A stretch of 64,000 nucleotides of DNA, taken from Plotosus lineatus. Taxonomy: Eukaryota > Chordata > Actinopteri > Siluriformes > Plotosidae. Position 1 is the stretch's first letter, and the number at the start of each line of letters is the position of its first letter. Position numbers and translations under genes: made by a program. The notes beneath the pieces are model-generated. The model did no database searches. It saw only the letters and a list, made by a program, of their open reading frames with translations, and was not told the DNA's origin. The stretch is from NCBI GenBank assembly GCA_024760905.1, contig CM045745.1:336001-400000 (forward strand), written 5' to 3'. Shown here piece after piece: positions 35,974-47,317 of this stretch.

Positions 35974-36147
35974 CTCAATGTACTCTCCCTCGTCTTCCTC
36001 ATCTTCCCGTTCACACTCGTGTCTCTCATCAAGTTCCACTCCAAAGCCATTTACTTTCTGCGCATCGCTGTGAGAGTTAGCTGAGGCAGTGCTGTTGGAG
36101 ACATGAGAGTCGTGGCTCTGACCAGACAGCCCACTCATACGTTTCTC
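35974..36147 (-). CDS. scrib: scrib exon (visible exon 10): Ser-rich and acidic linker
   Basis: Fifty-eight codons start EKRMSGLSGQSHDSHV and end EDEEDEGEYIE. The EKR-S-LS start and acidic end resemble the Scribble linker. The acceptor is TTGTTCACAG and the donor is GTAATC. This disordered region is expected to be poorly conserved, so the boundaries rest mainly on splice sites and phase. Confidence 0.88.
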
Positions 36148-36665
36148 CTGTGAACAATCAGTAAAGAGTAATGCACAAATTATTTGCCTGAATTGAATGT
36201 ATAAATAATAAATAAAAGTGATATCCTCTGCAGTCCAGACTGCTGCAAGAAAAGAATTCAAGAAATCAACCAATGGGTCAAGAGATGAATTCTGTTTGGA
36301 GATGTCCTTTGAAATTCTCGTCATGCACGATGGAGGTGGTAGGTATGTTCGACACAGGAATGACGCAATCTGATTGGTTCAATATGTTGAGATTAATATC
36401 AATTATTTTTTACACCTGACGTTCGGTCTTGGAGATCATTAACTTCAACTTCGGTTTATTTTTTTAATTCAAAATATTTTAATATATTCCCCTCCCTGAA
36501 TCGCCACCTTATGGTGGAAAAAGGGGGTTTGTGTGACCTAATGATCCTAGGAGCTATGTTGTCAGGGGGAATAATGCCCCTGGTAGGGTCACCCAAGGCA
36601 AAAAGGTCCTGGGTGAAGGTCCAAACGAAGTGCGATTCAGACCACCCTTATGACTGAAAGACATA

Positions 36666-36826
36666 CTAGTTCTTCTCAAAAAATCAGCATATTGTGATAA
36701 AGTTCATTATTTTCTGTAACGTACTGATAAAAATTAAACTTTCATATATTTTAGATTCATTGCACACCAACTGAAATATTTCAGGTCGTTTATTGTTTTA
36801 ATATTGATGACTTTGGCATACAGCTC
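36666..36826. mobile_element. solitary Tc1 family A terminal sequence
   Basis: It reads CTAGTTCTTCTCAAAAAATC to TTGGCATACAGCTC, the left end of family A, and then LINE sequence follows directly. The other end is absent. Confidence 0.92.
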
Positions 36827-36839
36827 ACCTGCGATGAAA

Positions 36840-38620
36840 TAGCCTGTCCAGCTGAAGAAGGCGGCCTATCGGGTTTTATTAGCCTGTGGGACTCCCAAGG
36901 CAGCAGAAAGGTACCAGCAGGCCAAACATGCTGCAACAGAGGCTGTGGCAGATGCAAAATCTCGGGCGTGGGAGGAGTTCGGTGAGGGCCTGGAGAGCAA
37001 TTATCGGTTGGCCTCAAAAAGGTTCTGGACCGTCATACGACGCCTCAAGAGGGGGAAGCAGTTCTTCACAAACACTGTTTACAGTGCAGGTGGGGAGCTG
37101 CTTACCTCGACTGGGGATGTCGTTGAGAAGTGGAGGGAATACTTTGAGGACCTCCTCAATCCCACTTTCATGCCCTCCGTAGAGGAGGAAGACCCTGGGG
37201 GTTTGGGCGGGGGTCTGCCCATCACTGAAGTGGAGGTCACTGAGGTTGTCAAATAACTCCTCGGTGGTCGAGCTCCGGGGTTGGACGAGATCCGCCCAGA
37301 TATCTCAGGACTCTGGATGCTGTAGGAGTGTCTTGTTTGACACGTCTGCAACATCGCTTGGTCATCGGGGGCTGTACCTCTGAACTGGCGAACTTGGGTG
37401 GTGGTCCCGATTTTTAAGAAGGGGGACCGGAGGGCGTGTTCCAATTATAGGGGAATCACATTCCTCAGCCTACCTGGGAAAGTCTATGCAGGAGTACTAG
37501 AGAGGAGGATCCGACCGATAGTCGAACCTCGGATTCAGGAGGAACAATGTGATTTTCGTCCTGGCCGTAGCACTCTTAACCAACTCCACAGAATTTTGGA
37601 AGGGGCATGGGAGTTTGCCCAATCTATTCACATGCGTTTTGTGGATTTGGAGAAGGCTTTCGACCGTGTTCCTCAGACATTCTTGTGAGGCGTGCTCCAG
37701 GAATACGGTGTTCCGAACCCGTTGCTACGGGCCATTCGGTCACTGCATCACCGGAGCAAGAGTTTGGTCCGTATTGGTAACAACGAGTCAAATTCGTTTC
37801 AGGTGGGAGTTGGAGTCCGCCAAGGCTGTCCTTCGTCACCAATTCTGTTCATAATTTTTATGGACAGAATTTCGAGGCGCAGTTGAGGCGTTGAGGGGTT
37901 CTTGCCATCAGATCTCGTCTTTGCTTTTTGCGGATGATGTTGTCCTTTTGGCTTCATCAAGTCGGGACCTCCAGCTCTCATTGGAGCGATTCGCAGCCGA
38001 GTGCGAATCAGCTGGGATGAGGATCAGTACATCCAAGTCCAAGGCCATGGTACTCAGTTGGACAAGGGTGGAATGCACCCTCCGGGTCGGGGATGAGGTC
38101 CTGTCCCAAGTGGAGGAGTTCAAGTATCTTGGGGTCTTGTTCACGAGTGAGGGAAGGATGGAGCGGGAGATCGACAGATGGATCGCTGCAGCCTCTGCTG
38201 TTAAGAGGAGCCTGTATCGGTCCGTCGTGGTGAAGGAGCTGAGCCGCAAGGCGAAGGTCTTAATTTACCAGTTGATCTACATTCCAACCCTCACCTATGG
38301 TCACGAGCTTTGTTATCCCTGAGTGATAAGATAAGAAGCTCTATCATCCGTGGAGAGCTTGGAGTAGATCCGCTGCGCCTACACATTGAGAGGGGCCAGT
38401 TGAGGTGGCCTGGGCATCTGGTCAGAATGCCTCCGGGACGCCTCTCTGGTGTGGTGTTTCGGGCATGTGCAACCGGAAAGAGACCTCAGGGTCGACCTAG
38501 AACACGCTGGAGGGATTATGTCTCTCGGCTTGTCTGGGACCGCCTCGGTGTCCCCCAGGGAGATTTGAAGAAAGGTTTCTGGGGAGAGGGACATCTGGAC
38601 CTCTTTGCTTAGGTTGCTGC
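36840..38620 (+). pseudogene. reverse transcriptase of the second LINE family, broken
   Basis: Fragments in order: LESNYRLASKRFWTVIRRLK, TVYSAGGELLTSTGDVVEKW, WTWVVVPIFKKGDRR, HMRFVDLEKAFDRVPQ, VRQGCPSSPILFIIFMDRIS, LLFADDVVLLASSSRDLQLS and FKYLGVLFTSEGRMEREIDR. The catalytic FADD box is at about 37920-37935. The C-terminus has IERGQLRWPGHLVRMPPGRL. Stops and frameshifts are at about 37255, 37686 and 37885, so it is inactive. Confidence 0.9.
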
Positions 38621-38655
38621 CACTGCGACCCGACCCTGGACTTCGTGGAAGATGA

Positions 38656-38985
38656 TGATGATGATGATAGTTCTCACTTTTGTTTGGTGGAGATCCAAAA
38701 GAATTATTTTTCTTCTATGAGCCGACTATTAATAAAATTTACAATTTCCCTTTTATATGATATGGAGAATAATTCAGATCTCAAAGGGTGCTGTATACCT
38801 CTGCCCTCAGCCTCAGCTAATAAAACCCCATAGATAGGAAAAATTCATCATGCTATATGTCCTCACTCAATAACCACGGAATAAACAATGTACTTAAAGA
38901 AGCGGTCATGCTGAAAGCACGATGCTTCATTTGAGACAGTGATCCCAGGGAGGAAAATTTTAAATGATCCAAAACATTGATATAT
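38656..38985. other. scrib intron, nothing recognised
   Basis: No exon or element was seen between the LINE tail and the tRNA-like SINE. Confidence 0.4.
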
Positions 38986-38989
38986 ATAT

Positions 38990-39252
38990 ATATATACAAA
39001 CAAACAAACAAACAATTCTTTATTGTCAAAGTACTTTTACATACATTGAAATTTGGTTTTGTGCTCTGGGCACCTGTCGCCACTGTGCAGCGCCAGTTAT
39101 TGCGTTGTTCTATCCTTTTGATGCTGAGCGCCAAGCAGGAAGCAACAACTGCCAAATTTTAACGTCTTATGGTATGACGCAGCCAGATTCGAACTCCGAC
39201 CTTCCGGAGGATAAAGCGGACGCTCTACCAACTGAGCTAAATCCCCGGTGAA

Positions 39253-39255
<3 letters not shown>
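38990..39255 (-). mobile_element. tRNA-like SINE
   Basis: On the minus strand the head reads GGGGATTTAGCTCAGTTGGT followed by AGAGCGTCCG (A box) and GGTCGGAGTTCGAATCTGGC (B box), a tRNA-type internal promoter at about 39185-39250. The expected AATCCCC partner of the acceptor stem is missing, so it is not a tRNA gene. A body containing AGTACTTTTACATACATTGA on the plus strand follows. Confidence 0.75.

Positions 39256-39288
<33 letters not shown>
39256..39288. repeat. (TA)n microsatellite
   Basis: TA units between the SINE and the RTE-like LINE. Confidence 0.95.
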
Positions 39289-39293
<5 letters not shown>

Positions 39294-40727
39294 GGAAGAG
39301 CTGATGAATGAGGAAAATAAGAGAGAAAAAACAGTAGAAGGGGTGACTGTTGAGGATCAGGAACTAGCAAAGATTAGTAAGACTGAAGTGAGGAGGCCAT
39401 TGAAGAGGATGAAGAGTGGAAAGGCAGTTGGTCCTGATGACATACGGGTAGAGGTATGGAAGTGTCTAGGGGAGGTAGCAGTAGATTTTCTGACAAGAAT
39501 ATTCAACAAGGTCTTAGAAAGTGAGCAGATGCTGGAGGAATGCAGGAGAAGTGTGCTTGTGCCCATTTTTTAAGAACAAGGGAGATGTACAGAGTTGTGG
39601 CAACTACAGAGGGATAAAGTTGATGAGCCATACGATGAAGTTATGGGAAAGAATAGTGGAAGCTAGACTAAGGGCAGAGGTCAGCATTTGTGAACAACAG
39701 TTTGGTTTCATGCCAAGAAAGAGCACCACAGATGCAGTGTTTGCTTTGAGGATGTTAATAGAGAAGTACAGAGAAGGTCAGAAGGAGCTGCATTGTGCCT
39801 TTGTGGATCTGGAGAAAGCATATGACAGGGTGCCGAGAGAAGAACTGTGGTATTGTATGAGGAAGTCTGGAGTGGCAGAGAAGTATGTTAGAGTGGTGCA
39901 GGACATGTATGAGAGATGTAAGACAGTGGTGAGGTGTGCTGTCGGTGTGACAGAAGAGCTCAAGGTGGAGGTGGGACTGCATCAAGGGTCAGCACTCAGC
40001 CCCTTCTTGTTTGCTATGGTGATGGACAGGCTGACAGACGAGGTTAGACAAAAATCTCCATGGACTATGATGTTTGCAGATGACATTGTGATCTATAGTG
40101 AGAGAAGAGAACAAGTGCAGGAAAATCTAGAAAGGTGGAGGTATGCCCTGGAAAGGAGGGTTAGTCTCAGTCAGACAGAATACATGTGTGTGGACGACAA
40201 GGACCCAAGAGGAACGGTGAGGTTACAGGGGGCAGAGATAAAGAAGGTGGAGGATTTTAAGTACTTAGGCTCAACCATCCAGAGCAATGGAGAGTGTGGA
40301 AAAGAGGTGAAGAAGCGCGTGCAGGCAGGTTGGAATGGATGGAGAAAAGTGTCCGGTGTGATGTGTGATAGGAGAGTATCGGCAAGAATGAAGGGAAAAG
40401 TGTACAAGATGGTGATGAGGTATGCGATGTTGTATGGTCAGATATGAAAATGTTGAGGTTCTCTTTGGGAGTAACGAGGATGGATAGGATCAGGAATGAG
40501 TACATCAGAGGGACATCACATGTTAGATGTTTTGGAGACAAAGTCAGATTGAGATGGTTTGGACACAGGCAGAAGGCTCAGAGGAAGACCAAAGAGAAGA
40601 TTTATGGATGTGGTGAAGGCGGACATGAAGGTCATTGGAGTCAGAGTAGAAGATGCAGAGGATAGGGTGAGATGGAGGCAGATCATTTGCTGTGGTGACC
40701 CCTGAAGGGAACAGCCGAAAGGAAAAG

Positions 40728-40730
<3 letters not shown>
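39289..40730 (+). mobile_element. RTE-like LINE copy 4, 5'-truncated
   Basis: It aligns to copy 1 from the EELMNEEN region to the 3' end. The LINE is flanked by TA microsatellites on both sides, and no other target duplication is evident. Confidence 0.94.
39292..40690 (+). pseudogene. reverse transcriptase of RTE-like LINE copy 4
   Basis: Frames carry [15 protein letters not shown], then (after a frameshift near 39570) [34 protein letters not shown] and MMFADDIVIYSERREQVQ. The long frame runs 39521-40447 and ends where a deletion after MLYG removes the next segment. It retains palm A Asp and the FADD box but is not complete. Confidence 0.92.

Positions 40731-40799
<69 letters not shown>
40731..40799. 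repeat. (TA)n plus (CA)n microsatellite
   Basis: About 27 TA units followed by CA units. Confidence 0.96.
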
Positions 40800-40801
<2 letters not shown>

Positions 40802-42025
40802 GTTGGCCCCCAATTTACGAAGACCTTTTTGTACGAAATCCACCAAAATACAAAACCACCCCCTCTTACGAAAAGAAATTCAAAATTCAAGTTGTTTTAA
40901 TTGAGTAAATGTTTAATAAATGTGGGCGCATTTGAGCTCATCTGGAATTCTGATCCCTCAAGGAATCAAATTAAAGTTGAGTTTGTCAAGCAGGGAGTGC
41001 GCTTTGAATCCATGTCTTGTGGGCGTGGCCCACAGTGCACGCACGAGAGAAGGAATAAAGCTTTAGTTTTTAGTTTAGTTTTTTAAGCTGTTTTAATTCA
41101 GTAAATGGTCAAGCAGGGAATGCGCTTTGAATTCATGTCTTGTGGGCGTGACCCGCAGCGCCACGCAGGACAGAGAGAGAGAGAAGGAATAATGCTTTAG
41201 TTTTTAGCTTAGTTTTTTAAGTTGTTTAATTCAGTAAATGTTTGATAATTGTGGGTGAATTTGAGCTTATCTGGCATCCTGATCCCTCAAGGAATCAAAT
41301 TAAAGTTGAGTTTGTCAAGTAGGGAATGCGCTTTCAATTCACGTCTTTTAGGCGTGGCCAGCAGCGCGCGCACGAGAGAAGTAATAACGTTTTAGTTTCG
41401 TTTTTTAAGTTGTTTTAATTCAGTAAATGGTCAAGCAGGGGATGCGCTTTGAATTCATGTCTTGTGGGCGTGGCCCGCAGCTCGCGCGCACCCTTGCAGG
41501 ACAGAGAGCTAGAGAGAGAGAGAAGGAATAACGCTTTAGTTTTTGGTTTTTTTAAGTTGTTTAATTCAGGAAATGTTTAATGAATGGGGGTGCATTTGAG
41601 CTTATCTGGCATCCCGATCCCTCATGGCATCAAATTAAAGTGAGTTTGTCAAGCAGAGAATGCGGTTTGAATTCACGTCTTGTGGGCGTTGCCCGCAGCG
41701 CGAGAAAGAGGTAGAGGGAGAGAGAGAGAGCGAGCGAGCTAGAGAGAGGTGTGTGTGTGTGTGTGTGTTAATAAAAATGTTTAATAATGGTTTAATTCAT
41801 AAATATATTAATAAAATGATGTAATGGTTTAATAAATAATTTTCTTTTACTTTTAACACATATAATTCAAAATTGGTGTACTTTTATCATTTTTTAAATG
41901 GGGTTTATCCTGGAGAGCTGAAACGAATTAGGCGTTTAACGTGTAAGATGTGACCCCTACTTACGAAATCCCGCAGTACAAAATGGCTCTGGAACGGATT
42001 AATTTCGTAAATCGGGGGCCAACTG
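40800..42025. mobile_element. TIR element with an internal tandem array
   Basis: Left end CAGTTGGCCCCCAATTTACG; right end CGTAAATCGGGGGCCAACTG then TA. Length 1226 bp. The interior is mostly the tandem array. Confidence 0.93.
40905..41720 (+). repeat. tandem array with alternating long and short units
   Basis: The anchor GTCAAGCAGGG (or close forms) falls at about 40985, 41108, 41314, 41430 and 41648, giving spacings of about 123, 206, 116 and 218 bp. The short units lack the GCATTTGAGCTTATCTGGCA to AATTAAAGTTGAGTT segment. Each unit has CTTGTGGGCGTGGCCCGCAG and a GAGAGA run. Confidence 0.9.
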
Positions 42026-42289
42026 TATGTGTATGTATGTATGTATGTATGTATGTATATGTATATATATATATAGGATATTTGTTTTTTGTTTTTTTGC
42101 ATACATTTATATTTTTTCTTTTTATAGTTCCTGTACATTTTATGGTTGGTTTTTTTTTGTATTTTATATATATTTTATAATTATTTTTACATATTTTATT
42201 TGGAAATTTTAATATGAATATATTTTTATTTCATAAATTTTTATTTTTTAGATTTTATACATCTTTATTTTTCAGTTTTTATAAATTTT

Positions 42290-42925
42290 AGTTGTATGCA
42301 CTCACGATCCGAGTTACGATGTATGCAAGTTACGACTACTTGATCTTACGACGTCTAGCAGATACCTATTATGAGTTGACTGTATATGTCTGGCAGCGCA
42401 GCATGTGTGTATTTACTGTACATGGTACTGTACAATGTTACCATGGTTCCCAAGAGGAAGTACGATTCATCAGATGGCAATTTTACAAAGAAAGAAAGGA
42501 AGGCACTGTTTTCCGAGATGAAGATGAAAGTGAAAGTGTCCTCCATGTCTCCCTCTCCACGGTGTCTACAATTTTGAAGGACAAGGACCGCATTAAGGAA
42601 GCAGTGAAAGCAGCTGCCCCAATTAAGTCAATAATCATCACAAATCAGCGTGAAGGACCGATTGCAGAGATGGAAAAGTCGCTATACTGTACACGTGGTT
42701 GGAAGATAATAGGCAAAGAAATGTGAAAGTGATGTTGCGAGCAGTGCAAACTAAGGCTACACGTTCATTTCGCATGTTGAAAGAAAGTGCAGATGAAGAA
42801 TACGCTTCGCATGAATTCATAGCGAGTGCCAGGTGGTGTCGGTTTTGTTGTGTTAAATATCCGACTTACTAACAATCCGACTGGTTGGTCGGAACCAATC
42901 TAGGTCATAACTTGAATAGTGAGTG
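42290..42925 (+). pseudogene. Tigger-like element relic with N-terminal transposase fragment
   Basis: The flanks CCGAGTTACGATGTATGCAA and GGTCGGAACCAATCTAGGTC suggest degraded TIRs. Inside, the readings MVPKRKYDSSDGNFTKKERK and VSLSTVSTILKDKDRIKEAV with KSIIITNQREGPIAEMEKSL match the helix-turn-helix part of TIGD-type transposases. The catalytic part is absent. Confidence 0.7.
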
Positions 42926-43415
42926 TATATTATTTTAAGACTTTTGATTTTATATATTTTTATTTTTAATATTTTGAAAATGTATTATTCATATTTTTTT
43001 TCTCAAGTTTATTTATCTGACTTTGAAAGCATAATTCACAAACAGAAAGACTGAGCCATCTCGGTAGCTTTCGCTGGTTGAACCTCTAACGAGGGAAACC
43101 TGGTGCAGGACTCCTGAACTTCTGGCCAGTTCAATGTGTTTGAGTTCACATGAGGAGCCTGGTCTGATTGGTGCAAAGAAAACCATCTGTTCTGTTCATT
43201 TAAAACCAATAAAAATGTTCTATTACTTATTTAGTGTACTCTACACTGTACTCTGGTCTCTTCCACATTCAGTTCATGAGTAGTTTTGGGTGTGGAAAGC
43301 TGTGGATGTGAACAACAATAAAATCTTTTCTTTCACACCGTTCCTCTTCTGTGCTCAGATAACTGCTTTGTATTGGACATTGTGATGGATTGAAGTGATC
43401 ACATACAACGCAGAC

Positions 43416-43541
43416 CTCAGTGTCTGGAGAGTCATGGTCTTCATCCGGTTTAGCGATGTAAGCCTCATTTCTTCTGGACTCAATCACATTCTTCATCACT
43501 TTTAGCTCGCTGGGGTGAGGGGTTGCTCGTCTCTGCAGACC
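43416..43541 (-). CDS. scrib: scrib exon (visible exon 9): linker
   Basis: Forty-two codons begin with GLQRRATPHPSELKVMK, a block conserved in vertebrate Scribble. A short 108-bp intron separates it from the preceding exon. The acceptor is AACCAGCAG and the donor is GTCTGC. The acidic tail DEDHDSPDTE is less conserved. Confidence 0.93.
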
Positions 43542-43649
43542 CTGCTGGTTCAAAGCAAATCCAAAAAATAAAAAAATACTCTGCACGCATTGAAATGACA
43601 CACATGAGAAGGTTTCGGCACGAATGACCACACGCATACACGCACACAC

Positions 43650-43780
43650 CCTCTTCTCTGCTGCATTCTCATCATCTTCCTCCTCAGGTCTGGTTTGGTC
43701 CTGAAACTGGATAACAGACACTCTGTTCAGGTTGGTGTCTGTGGGCCAACTTTCATCCACGCTGCTCTGGAGCAGGTTCT
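43650..43780 (-). CDS. scrib: scrib exon (visible exon 8): start of the linker
   Basis: The exon encodes ESWPTDTNLNRVSVIQF and the acidic stretch PEEEDDENAAEKR. RVSVIQF and EKR match the Scribble linker. The acceptor is GTTCTTAG. The donor GTGTGT follows AAGAGG, so the exon ends in phase 0 at Lys-Arg. Confidence 0.92.
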
Positions 43781-44010
43781 CTAAGAACACACAGAAACTG
43801 AATGTCAGAATGTGGTAGAACCGGGTTATTCTACGAGTGGTCCGGGCGCCAAGTCTGCCCCATAAGGCAGCTTTTACTGGCACTTTGAGTTGGTAAAATC
43901 TGTTGGGCTTTGACACCTGAGCCAAATAACTCATTACTGCTGGAGATTATTCGGATTTTTGTAGAGTGAAGTGACTCATTAGTTCAACTCCTCCAAGATG
44001 GGAAGTTCAA

Positions 44011-44011
<1 letters not shown>

Positions 44012-44054
<43 letters not shown>

Positions 44055-44063
44055 ATATATGTA

Positions 44064-44102
<39 letters not shown>
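44012..44102. repeat. (TG)n/(TA)n compound microsatellite
   Basis: TG units followed by TA units up to the start of a truncated SINE. Confidence 0.96.
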
Positions 44103-44103
<1 letters not shown>

Positions 44104-44418
44104 GAGGGCGCTGGATCACTGATCCTAAGGTTGGGGGTTCGAGTCCCACTCTCCACAAGGTTGTCACTGTTCCCCCCAGTGCAGCTAACTGGGTTATCAA
44201 AGGCGGGCTATGTCTCTCACTGTCTATGGTGAGAGGCATGTAAAAGAACCATTGCTGACTTTCGTAAAGAGTAGGCTGCAAAGTCATCAGCGTGTTTCTG
44301 TCCCTTGCTAAAAAGGGTTGTGATAGGAAGAGCATCCGACGTAAAAACTTCTGCCAAATCAAACGTGCGAATCAGATGATTCGCTGTGGCAACTCCAGAG
44401 TAAAAGGGAAAACAGACA
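44103..44418 (+). mobile_element. SINE copy with RTE-like tail, head truncated
   Basis: Starts in GCTGGATCACTGATCCTAAG and GGTTGGGGGTTCGAGTCCCA (B box), continues with GCAGCTAACTGGGTTATCAA and ends GATGATTCGCTGTGGCAACT, the RTE-type tail. Confidence 0.9.
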
Positions 44419-44444
44419 AATATATACACACACACACACATATA

Positions 44445-44545
44445 TACAGGGTCGGGTCGCGGGGGCAGCAACCTTAGCAAAGAGGTACAGACGTCCCTCT
44501 CCCAAGCCACTTCCTCCAACTCTCCCGGGGGGACACCGAGGCGTG
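44445..44545 (-). mobile_element. 3' end fragment of the second LINE family
   Basis: On the minus strand it reads [17 protein letters not shown] and [12 protein letters not shown], the C-terminus seen at 38.55-38.64 kb. Confidence 0.85.
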
Positions 44546-44729
<184 letters not shown>

Positions 44730-44731
44730 TC

Positions 44732-47296
44732 TTGTTTTCCTTTCGGCTTTTCCCTTCAGGGGTCGCCACAGCGAATCATCTGCCTCCATCTCACCCTATC
44801 CTTTGCATCTTCTTCTCTTACACCAACGACCTTCATGTCCTCCTTCACCACATCCATGAATCGTCTCTTCGGTCTTCCTCTAGGCCTTTTGCCTGGTAGT
44901 TACAGCCTCAGCATCCTATTACCAATATACTCACTATACCTCCTCTGTACATGTCCAAACCATCTCAATCTAGCATCTCTGACTTTGTCTCCAAAACGTC
45001 TTACATGTGCTGTGCCTCTGATGTGCTCATTCCTGATCCTATCCATCCTCGTTACTCCCAAAGAGAACCTCAACATTTTCATCTCTGCTACCTCCAGCTC
45101 TGCCTCCTGCCTTTTCTTCAGCGCCACTGTTTCTAAACCATACAACATCGCTGGCCTCACCACCATCTTGTACTCTTTTCCCTTCATTCTTGCTGACACT
45201 CTCCTATCGCACATGACACCGGACACTTTTCTCCAACCATTCCAGCCTGCCTGCACACGTTTCTTCACCTCTTTTCCACACTCTCCACTGCTCTGGATTG
45301 TTGAGCCTACGTACTGAAAATCCTCCACCTTCGTTATCTCTGCTCCCTGTAACATCACCGTTCCTCCTGGGTCCTTCTCATTCACACACGTGTATTCTGA
45401 TTTTCTGAGGCTAACCTTCATTCCTCTCCTTTCCAGGGCATACCTCCACCTCTCTAGATTTTCCTGCACTTGTTCTCTGCTCTCACTACAGATCACGATG
45501 TCATCTGCAAACATCATAGTCCATGGAGATTCTTGTCTCACCTCGTCTGTCAGCCTGTCCATCACAATAGCAAACAAGAAGGGTCTCAGAGCTGACCCTT
45601 GATGCAGTCCCACCTCCACCTTGAATTCGTTGGTCACACCAACAGCACACCTCACCGCTGTCTTACATCTCTCATACATGTCCTGCACCACTCTAACACA
45701 TGCAATGGTCACCTCTTCTACTCTTTTTTCTCTCTCATTTTCTTCAAAGTACTCTTTCCATCTTCCCAGCACACTTCTGTCATCAGTCAATACATTTCCC
45801 TCTCTGTCCTTTATCAATCTAACTTGCTGCACGTCCTTCCCATCTCTATTTCTCTGCTGTGCCAACCTGTATAGATCATTTTCTCCCTCTTTACTATCCA
45901 ACCTATCATACAAGTCATCATACGCCCTCTGTTTGGCCTTAGCCACTGCTACTTTCGCCTTACGCTGTGTCTCCCTGTACTCCTGTTTACTCTCTTCAGT
46001 CCTCTCAATGTCCCACTTCTTCTTAGCTAACCTCTTCTTTTGTACACACTCCTGCACTTCCTCATTCCACCAACAAGTCTCCTTATCTACTTTCCTTCCA
46101 GAGGACACACCAAGTACTCTCCTACCTGTATCCCTGATCACATTTGCTGTGGTTGTCCAGTCATTTGGAAGCACTTCCTGGCCACCCAAAGCCTGTTTCA
46201 ACTCCTCCTTGAAGACAACACGACACTCTTCCTTTTTCAGCTTCCACCACGTTGTCTTCTGCTCTGCCTTTGCCTTTTTCACCTTTCTCACCATCAGAGT
46301 CATCCTGCACACCACCATCCTATGCTGTTTGGCAACACTCTCACCCGCTACTACTTTGCAGTCACTGACTTCCTTTAAATTACATCGCCTGCACAAGATG
46401 TAGTCTACCTGTGTGCTCCTACCTCCGCTTTTATAAGTCACCCTATGCTCCTGTTTCTTCTGGAAGAAAGTATTCACCACAGCCATTTCCATCCTTTTTG
46501 CAAAATCTATCAACATCTGTCCTTCTGCGTTCCTGTCCTGGATACCAAACCTGCCGATCATTTCCTCGTCCCCTCTGTTTCCTGCACCAACATGTCCATT
46601 GAAGTCTGCACCAATGACCACTCTTTCACCTCTGGGGGTACTCTGCATCACTTCATCTAACTCACTCCAGAATCTCTCCTTCTCTTCTAGCTCACATCCT
46701 GCCTGTGGGGCATAAGCACTAACAACATTGAACATCACGCCTTCAATTTCTAACTTGAGACTCATCACTCTGTCTGACACTCTTTTCACTTTTAGAACAT
46801 TCCTGACAAACTCCTCCTTCAAGATGACTCCTACTCCATTTCTCTTCCCATCCACACCGTGATAAAATAGTTTAAACCCTGCTCCTAAGCTTTTAGCTTT
46901 GCTAACTTTCCACCTGGTCTCCTGAACACACATTATGTCCACTTTCCTCCTCTGCATCATGTCAGCCAGCTCTCTACAGTTCCAACATTCAAAGTCCCCA
47001 CTCTCAGTCCTAGACTCATGCCTTTCCTCTTCTCTCTCTGCCTACGGACACGCCTCCCACCTCTCCTTCTTCAACGTCTTCGACCAACAATAGTCCAATT
47101 TCCATCAGCACCCTGTTGATTGACAGCACTGATGGCGGTCGTTGTTAACCCGGGCCTCGACCAATCCGGTATGGGGGTAATACTTCTGATTTGCATCATA
47201 AATATTTGGCATTGGTTTTACGTCGGATGCCCTTCCTGACACAACCCTCTGCATTTCTCCGGGCTTGGGACCGGCATGAGGGGGAGAGACACTGGT
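44732..47296 (-). mobile_element. RTE-like LINE copy 5, minus strand, 5' end present
   Basis: Starts at about 47296 with AACCAGTGTCTCTCCCCCTC and ends at 44732 beside a TA microsatellite. Similar to copy 1 along most of its length except for an internal deletion in the reverse transcriptase. Confidence 0.93.
44900..46960 (-). pseudogene. endonuclease/reverse-transcriptase fusion frame with in-frame deletion
   Basis: One open frame of 686 codons: the endonuclease (CVQETRWKVSKAKSL, VVIGADFNGHVGAGNRGDEE, QVDYILCRRCNL), the following linker, then EENEREKRVEEVTIACVRVV where about 170 codons are lost, including the palm A motif ([12 protein letters not shown]). It resumes with [14 protein letters not shown], includes MMFADDIVICSESREQ, and runs to HVQRRYSEYIG. 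Upstream the start of the endonuclease (GTLNVGT) lies in another frame. It cannot encode an active reverse transcriptase. Confidence 0.9.
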
Positions 47297-47299
47297 TAG

Positions 47300-47317
47300 T
47301 GCCCCCCCCCCCCCCCC
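47300..47317. repeat. poly-C tract
   Basis: A run of C next to the 5' end of the LINE. Confidence 0.9.

Larger units (their letters stand above)
36488..38655 (+). mobile_element. non-LTR retrotransposon, second family, interrupted by a Tc1 end
   Basis: The 5' part (GATCCTAGGAGCTATGTTGT, then TGCCCCTGGTAGGGTCACCC at 36548-36595) is followed by a Tc1 end at 36666-36826, and the LINE resumes at about 36827. The 3' end is CCCGACCCTGGACTTCGTGG and a GATGAT tail. Clade not assigned with confidence. Confidence 0.83.

Noticed and set aside
39185..39252. A tRNA gene on the minus strand
   Set aside because: A and B boxes are good but the 3' half of the acceptor stem does not pair, and a SINE body follows.
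40905..41720. A CRISPR-like array
   Set aside because: Units are over 100 bp, differ in length and lack regular unique spacers; this is eukaryotic tandem repeat DNA.
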